A stretch of 64,000 bases of DNA from Bryobacterales bacterium (lineage in GTDB: Bacteria > Acidobacteriota > Terriglobia > Bryobacterales > Bryobacteraceae). Below, one piece after another: positions 60,369-64,000 of this stretch; position 1 is the stretch's first letter, and each line of letters opens with the position of its first letter. The stretch is taken from assembly GCA_016789785.1 (NCBI GenBank), contig JAEUQE010000006.1, forward strand, positions 31,100 through 95,099. The letters are read 5' to 3'. Below the pieces are notes generated by a model. It ran no database searches. It saw nothing but the letters and a program-made list of their open reading frames with translations, and was not told where the DNA came from. The translations under genes and the position numbers were made by a program.

Positions 60369-61004
60369 GTGCTTCACTGGATCAGACAACTCTGGCGCGG
60401 CGGGTCGCAGGTCACTCTCGATCAGATCCGCCGCTCCTTTGACGATGCCGCGGCCGACGAGGAGCACTTTCCCTCCACCATTGATCCACGCATCTTCCAC
60501 GTCAAGCTGATCCAGGATTATTTTGGCGATCTTGCCGGCAAGCGTGTTCTCGACGTTGGGTGCGGCAAGGGACGTTTTGCCCGTGTCCTCCTTGATGCCA
60601 ATCCCCGCGCGCGGATCTGCGCGTTCGACCTCTCCGTAGCGATGCTCACCTATGCGCCCGGCGCAATGTCTCGCGTGTCGGGCACCATGACGATTCTCCC
60701 GTTTCGCGATGCCTCCTTCGACTGTGTGTATGCCACGGAATCACTCGAACATGCGGTGGCGATCGACACGGCGGTTCGGGAGATGTGCCGTGTGCTGAAG
60801 CCGGGCGGGCGGCTCGTGATCATCGACAAGAACGCCGAGCATTGGGGCAAGTTGAAAACTCCCGAGTGGGAGAAGTGGTTCCGCCGGGAAGAGTTGGAAA
60901 AGCTGTTGCGCCGCGACTGCGCGGACGTTTCCAGCCGCTTCATCTCCTACTGGGAAGACGTGGAGCCAGACGGTATGTTTCTCGCCTGGCTCGCACAGAA
61001 GTAG
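60369..61004 (+). CDS. Class I SAM-dependent methyltransferase
   Basis: 211 aa, starting with GTG 1 nt after the PFK stop. SAM motif VLDVGCGKGRFARVLL, then AFDLSVAMLTYA and DCVYATESLEHAV, CRVLKPGGRLVIID, typical of Methyltransf_11/UbiE-like enzymes. The substrate is unknown; these often modify lipids, quinones or small molecules. It is last in the OsmC-PFK-methyltransferase set and convergent with the TonB-receptor gene. Confidence 0.8.
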   Translation: MLHWIRQLWRGGSQVTLDQIRRSFDDAAADEEHFPSTIDPRIFHVKLIQDYFGDLAGKRVLDVGCGKGRFARVLLDANPRARICAFDLSVAMLTYAPGAMSRVSGTMTILPFRDASFDCVYATESLEHAVAIDTAVREMCRVLKPGGRLVIIDKNAEHWGKLKTPEWEKWFRREELEKLLRRDCADVSSRFISYWEDVEPDGMFLAWLAQK

Positions 61005-61048
61005 CGGTTGCACCCAGCCGTCGGAATCGCGGGCGGCGCTTCAACCCG

Positions 61049-64000
61049 TTAGAAGTTCACCTTCGCCCCGAGCATGATCTGCCGCGGACCACTGCTCAAG
61101 TCCGCGCCGATGCGTCCGAAGAGTGTGCTGGTCACCGTCGCCGTGGGACCGTTGAAACTGGGTGTATTGGTCAGGTTGCTGACATCGGCGCGGAGTTCCA
61201 ACTCGAAGCGTTCGGTGATGGAAGTCTTCTTGTTGAAACTCGCATCGAAGTTCACAAAGCGAGGGCCGTAGAAGCGATTGCGCCCCGTGTTGCCTTGCTC
61301 GCCGGCGACGGTGTTCGGGGCCGTCGCCGAGAACGGGAAGGTCGCTCGCTCCGCCGGGTCGAAGTACCACTTGAAGCCCGCTTCGTCGCGGACCTGGCCG
61401 AACGAACTGGAACAGCCGTTGCAGTTCGCAAGCGCCTGGACAACCGAGTTGAAGCTCGTGTTGCCGGAGTAGACCGTAAACGCACGGCCGGTGGAGTAGC
61501 GGAACAGGCCCGCGGCCTGCCAGCCACCAATCAAGCGATTGAGCCACGGCCCCACGCCACTGGCGAAGGATCGCCCTTTGCCGAAAGGAAGCTCGTACAC
61601 GAAGTTCGAGAAGAAGTTGTGGCGGCGATCAAAATCTGACGGGGCATAGTTGAGCCGGCGGTTGTTGATATCGAACGGAGTGCTCGACGCGGACTGGGCA
61701 TTTCCCCCGTTGAACACCGTCAACGAGGGATCGAAACTGCGGGTGTCCAGCGACTTGGCCAGCACGTAGTTCGCCTGGACCGTGGCGCCGCGCGCGAACT
61801 GCCGGGAGAAGTTCAGTTGCAGCGAGTGGAACGTGGAGAAGTCATTGGAGTCCACCGTTGCAAGACTGCCGCCGTACTGCGGATACGGGAAGAAGAAGAA
61901 CGGCCCGAGCCCGCTGGCGTTCGTCAGAGATGTACCCGACTGCGGCTGGTTGGCAAGGGTGGTCGCCAGTCCGCCGACGTTACCGGCGGTGAACTGCGGC
62001 CCGAACAGACGGCGGGCCATGGCCGCTCCAGTTTCGTTCGGTTGGCGGCGGCTGTCGGCGGAGAAGATCCGGTCGAACAACGGGCTCTGGCCGCCTGCCG
62101 CAACGGTGCGGAAAGCATCCAGAAAGCCATTCTCACGGAGGACGGCCTGGTTGACGTTGTAAGCGCCGAGCAGGTTGTGGGCCCGCCTGCCGATGTAATT
62201 CACTTCCACCACTGTCCGCTTGAGGATCTCACGCTGAATCCCGAAGCTCCACATGTTGGTCTGCGGTGTTTCTATCTGAGGGTCGACCACCGTGTTATTG
62301 CCCGCGCTGAACGGAATCGGCTGGCGCAGGTCGGCGGGCCGGCGAGTCGGAGTGATGTCCGGCAGGTTGCGAAGCCGCCCGCCGCCGGCGCCAAACGCCT
62401 GTTCCACGACACCGAGAGTCGATCCTGGCATGTTCGGCAGAACCGCTCCGGAGATCAGGAACGTCGGCACGCGATCGTAGGCGAGCCGGTAGTTAGCCCG
62501 AATTGACGTTTTGCCGTTCCCCCATGGATCCCATGCGAGGCCAATGGTTGGCCCAAGATTATTGAGATCGCTTGGATACAGCCGCTCGCGAGGCGACCAG
62601 GCGAGTGTATTCGATGGGGTTTGGCCGGCCACCGGGACCAGATTCGGCGCGAGCAGCGGCGAGTCGTTCCCGGAACTCGGTGCGACCCGAGGCTCAATCC
62701 GGAGGCCGTAATCCAAGGTCAGGTTGCGGCGGATCTTCCAGGTGTCCTGAATGTAGAAATCGAACTCGCCGTAACGGGAATCGAAATCGAACGTACCGCG
62801 GCGGAAGCTGTCGCCCTGCGCCACGAAGCCCTGAGTCGCGCGGCCAACGCGGCCGAGCATCACGTTGATCATGCTCTCCAGCGCAGGCCGGTCGAACTGC
62901 TGGTTGATCGCGGCCGGCAGACCGAAGGCCGCCGGGTCGATCGTATTCAGCGTGCGGTCGAAATCGACCACAAGGCCGGCATTCTGCCCGCCCACCGAAC
63001 CGCGCGTATCCAGGTGCTTGGTGAAGCGGAAGTTGATCCCGAACTTGATGGCATGCGCGCCGCGGAAGTAGCTGAAGTTATCGGCAATCTGCCACGTGCT
63101 GAGGGTCCGCTGGTTGTTGAAGGTGTAAGCAACCGGAACGGTGAAGACGCCTGTGGTGAAGGTCGGTTTTGCCAGATCCTGAACCGGATTCGGGAAATCA
63201 AACGCGAAGCGGCTGTAGCCGACGATGAACTCGTTCGTCATGGTGCTGGCGGGAGTGGTGCGCCAGTTGAAGGCGTAATTTCGCGGGGTGCGCTTGGTAT
63301 CCACCAGGCAAGGCGCGCCGGGAACACGCGGCAGTCCACTGTTGACGCTGTCGCAAAGCGTGTTCTGGAAGCCTCCGTAGAGGCGGGCATAGACCGTGTT
63401 TTTGGAGTTGATGACATGGTCGATCTTGGCGGTGAGATCGCGCTGCTTTTCGGTTTCGGTGGGACGGAACACGAAGCCTGCCGTGTTCAGTCCGTCGCCG
63501 GCGTCGAAGCGATTGGGCAGGGGGGTCTGGTCGATCAAAGCCTTGACCGTCGGATCCTGACCCAGGCGCTGCGGGTCGCTATTGAAAATGTTGTAAGTCT
63601 GGACGGGGACAATGGGGTTACCGGAGAGGTCGATGGATGCACCGGGCACGCCTGCCGGTGTGTTCCGGCCGGCTGTCGAGTAGCGGTAGATGCCCTGCCG
63701 CGCGGAAGCGGTCAGCACGGTCGACTGGATGGTAATGTTGCGGATCGCCCGCAGTTCCTGCCAGTTGGCGAAGTAGAACGTACGGTTCTTGAAAATGGGC
63801 CCGCCGATCGAACCGCCATAGATGTTCTGAACGAACTGCTCCTTACCAACGCGGTTGAAATTGTTCTGCCATGGGTTGGCGTTCAGACGTGGCGTGCGAT
63901 AGAACCAGAAGGCGTTTCCGTGAAGCTCGTTGGTGCCCGAGCGGGTGACGGCATTCATCAATGCACCGGCGTTGCGGCCGTACTCCGCGCTGTACGCGTT
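61049..64000 (-). CDS. Oar-type TonB-dependent receptor, N-terminus off the window
   Basis: At least 983 residues, with the frame open to the right edge. The sequence before residue 25 of this fragment reads NAYSAEYGRNAGALMNAVTR, the typical plug end of Oar-like TonB receptors, then SGTNELHGNAFWFYR and a 22-strand-like barrel (GGSIGGPIFKNRTFYF, DYGLRIEPRV, VEVNYIGRRAHNL, NAYVLAKSLD-like) ending in LGAKVNF at the C-terminus. The N-terminal signal peptide, carboxypeptidase-regulatory-like domain and TonB box lie beyond 64,000. It is likely an outer-membrane glycan or peptide transporter. Large families of these are typical of Acidobacteriota. Confidence 0.88.
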   Translation of the reverse strand, partial: NAYSAEYGRNAGALMNAVTRSGTNELHGNAFWFYRTPRLNANPWQNNFNRVGKEQFVQNIYGGSIGGPIFKNRTFYFANWQELRAIRNITIQSTVLTASARQGIYRYSTAGRNTPAGVPGASIDLSGNPIVPVQTYNIFNSDPQRLGQDPTVKALIDQTPLPNRFDAGDGLNTAGFVFRPTETEKQRDLTAKIDHVINSKNTVYARLYGGFQNTLCDSVNSGLPRVPGAPCLVDTKRTPRNYAFNWRTTPASTMTNEFIVGYSRFAFDFPNPVQDLAKPTFTTGVFTVPVAYTFNNQRTLSTWQIADNFSYFRGAHAIKFGINFRFTKHLDTRGSVGGQNAGLVVDFDRTLNTIDPAAFGLPAAINQQFDRPALESMINVMLGRVGRATQGFVAQGDSFRRGTFDFDSRYGEFDFYIQDTWKIRRNLTLDYGLRIEPRVAPSSGNDSPLLAPNLVPVAGQTPSNTLAWSPRERLYPSDLNNLGPTIGLAWDPWGNGKTSIRANYRLAYDRVPTFLISGAVLPNMPGSTLGVVEQAFGAGGGRLRNLPDITPTRRPADLRQPIPFSAGNNTVVDPQIETPQTNMWSFGIQREILKRTVVEVNYIGRRAHNLLGAYNVNQAVLRENGFLDAFRTVAAGGQSPLFDRIFSADSRRQPNETGAAMARRLFGPQFTAGNVGGLATTLANQPQSGTSLTNASGLGPFFFFPYPQYGGSLATVDSNDFSTFHSLQLNFSRQFARGATVQANYVLAKSLDTRSFDPSLTVFNGGNAQSASSTPFDINNRRLNYAPSDFDRRHNFFSNFVYELPFGKGRSFASGVGPWLNRLIGGWQAAGLFRYSTGRAFTVYSGNTSFNSVVQALANCNGCSSSFGQVRDEAGFKWYFDPAERATFPFSATAPNTVAGEQGNTGRNRFYGPRFVNFDASFNKKTSITERFELELRADVSNLTNTPSFNGPTATVTSTLFGRIGADLSSGPRQIMLGAKVNF

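Noticed and set aside
1..64000. CRISPR arrays, rRNA genes, riboswitches and IS transposases
   Set aside because: No regularly spaced repeats, rRNA segments, T-box or riboswitch-like folds, or transposase motifs were seen by eye.

Overview
The window looks like an Acidobacteriota chromosome, probably Bryobacterales/Solibacter-like. The strongest clue is the right-hand end: an Oar-type TonB-dependent receptor with the NAYSAEYGRNAG-type motif that is greatly expanded in that phylum. High GC, GTG/TTG starts and sparse Shine-Dalgarno sequences fit but do not prove it. The taxonomy is an inference.

Region 1 (about 1-13,700, plus strand) holds the end of an unidentified gene and then a complete class 1 DISARM anti-phage operon: drmD (SNF2 helicase), drmMI (adenine methylase), drmA (helicase), drmB (DUF1998) and drmC (phospholipase D). 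The genes abut or overlap. Directly after it come an unrecognised 386-aa gene and a convergent three-gene set: a 66-aa helix-turn-helix protein, a 69-aa protein, and a 509-aa protein with a papain/C39-like Cys-His signature. This set is a candidate uncharacterised module.

Region 2 (about 17,000-54,800, almost all minus strand) is the structural half of a siphovirus-like prophage. In transcription order it has two ParB-methyltransferases, small membrane proteins, small and large terminase, gpW-like joiner, portal, a protease-capsid fusion, a DUF2190 decoration protein, head-tail proteins, tail tube, tail chaperones with a textbook -1 frameshift site (A AAT TTT), tape measure, tail-tip proteins and two very large fibre or glycan-binding proteins. 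No integrase, repressor, replication gene or endolysin is visible. A tRNA-Ala(GGC) lies about 390 bp beyond the module with its 3' end facing it, so it may be the attachment site.

The most striking feature is that three late-gene junctions of this module carry immune-like cargo. (a) 23.3-26.1 kb: a DUF4062-NACHT STAND ATPase overlapping a PD-(D/E)XK nuclease gene. (b) 36.4-38.9 kb: a protein with one apparently active TIR and one TIR-like domain that has lost the catalytic Glu, plus a 164-aa partner. (c) 41.8-42.7 kb, on the opposite strand: a 2-deoxyribosyltransferase/TIR-like domain fused to a beta-sandwich-like region. With the DISARM operon, this window is a dense defence island built partly inside a phage virion operon.

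Region 3 (about 55,200-64,000) looks like ordinary chromosome: tRNA-Ala; a Crp/Fnr regulator divergent from a hemerythrin, with a GTGA-N6-TCAC palindrome between them; YwiC-like membrane protein; M14 carboxypeptidase; an OsmC - PPi-type phosphofructokinase - methyltransferase operon; and the TonB-dependent receptor, which runs off the end of the window.
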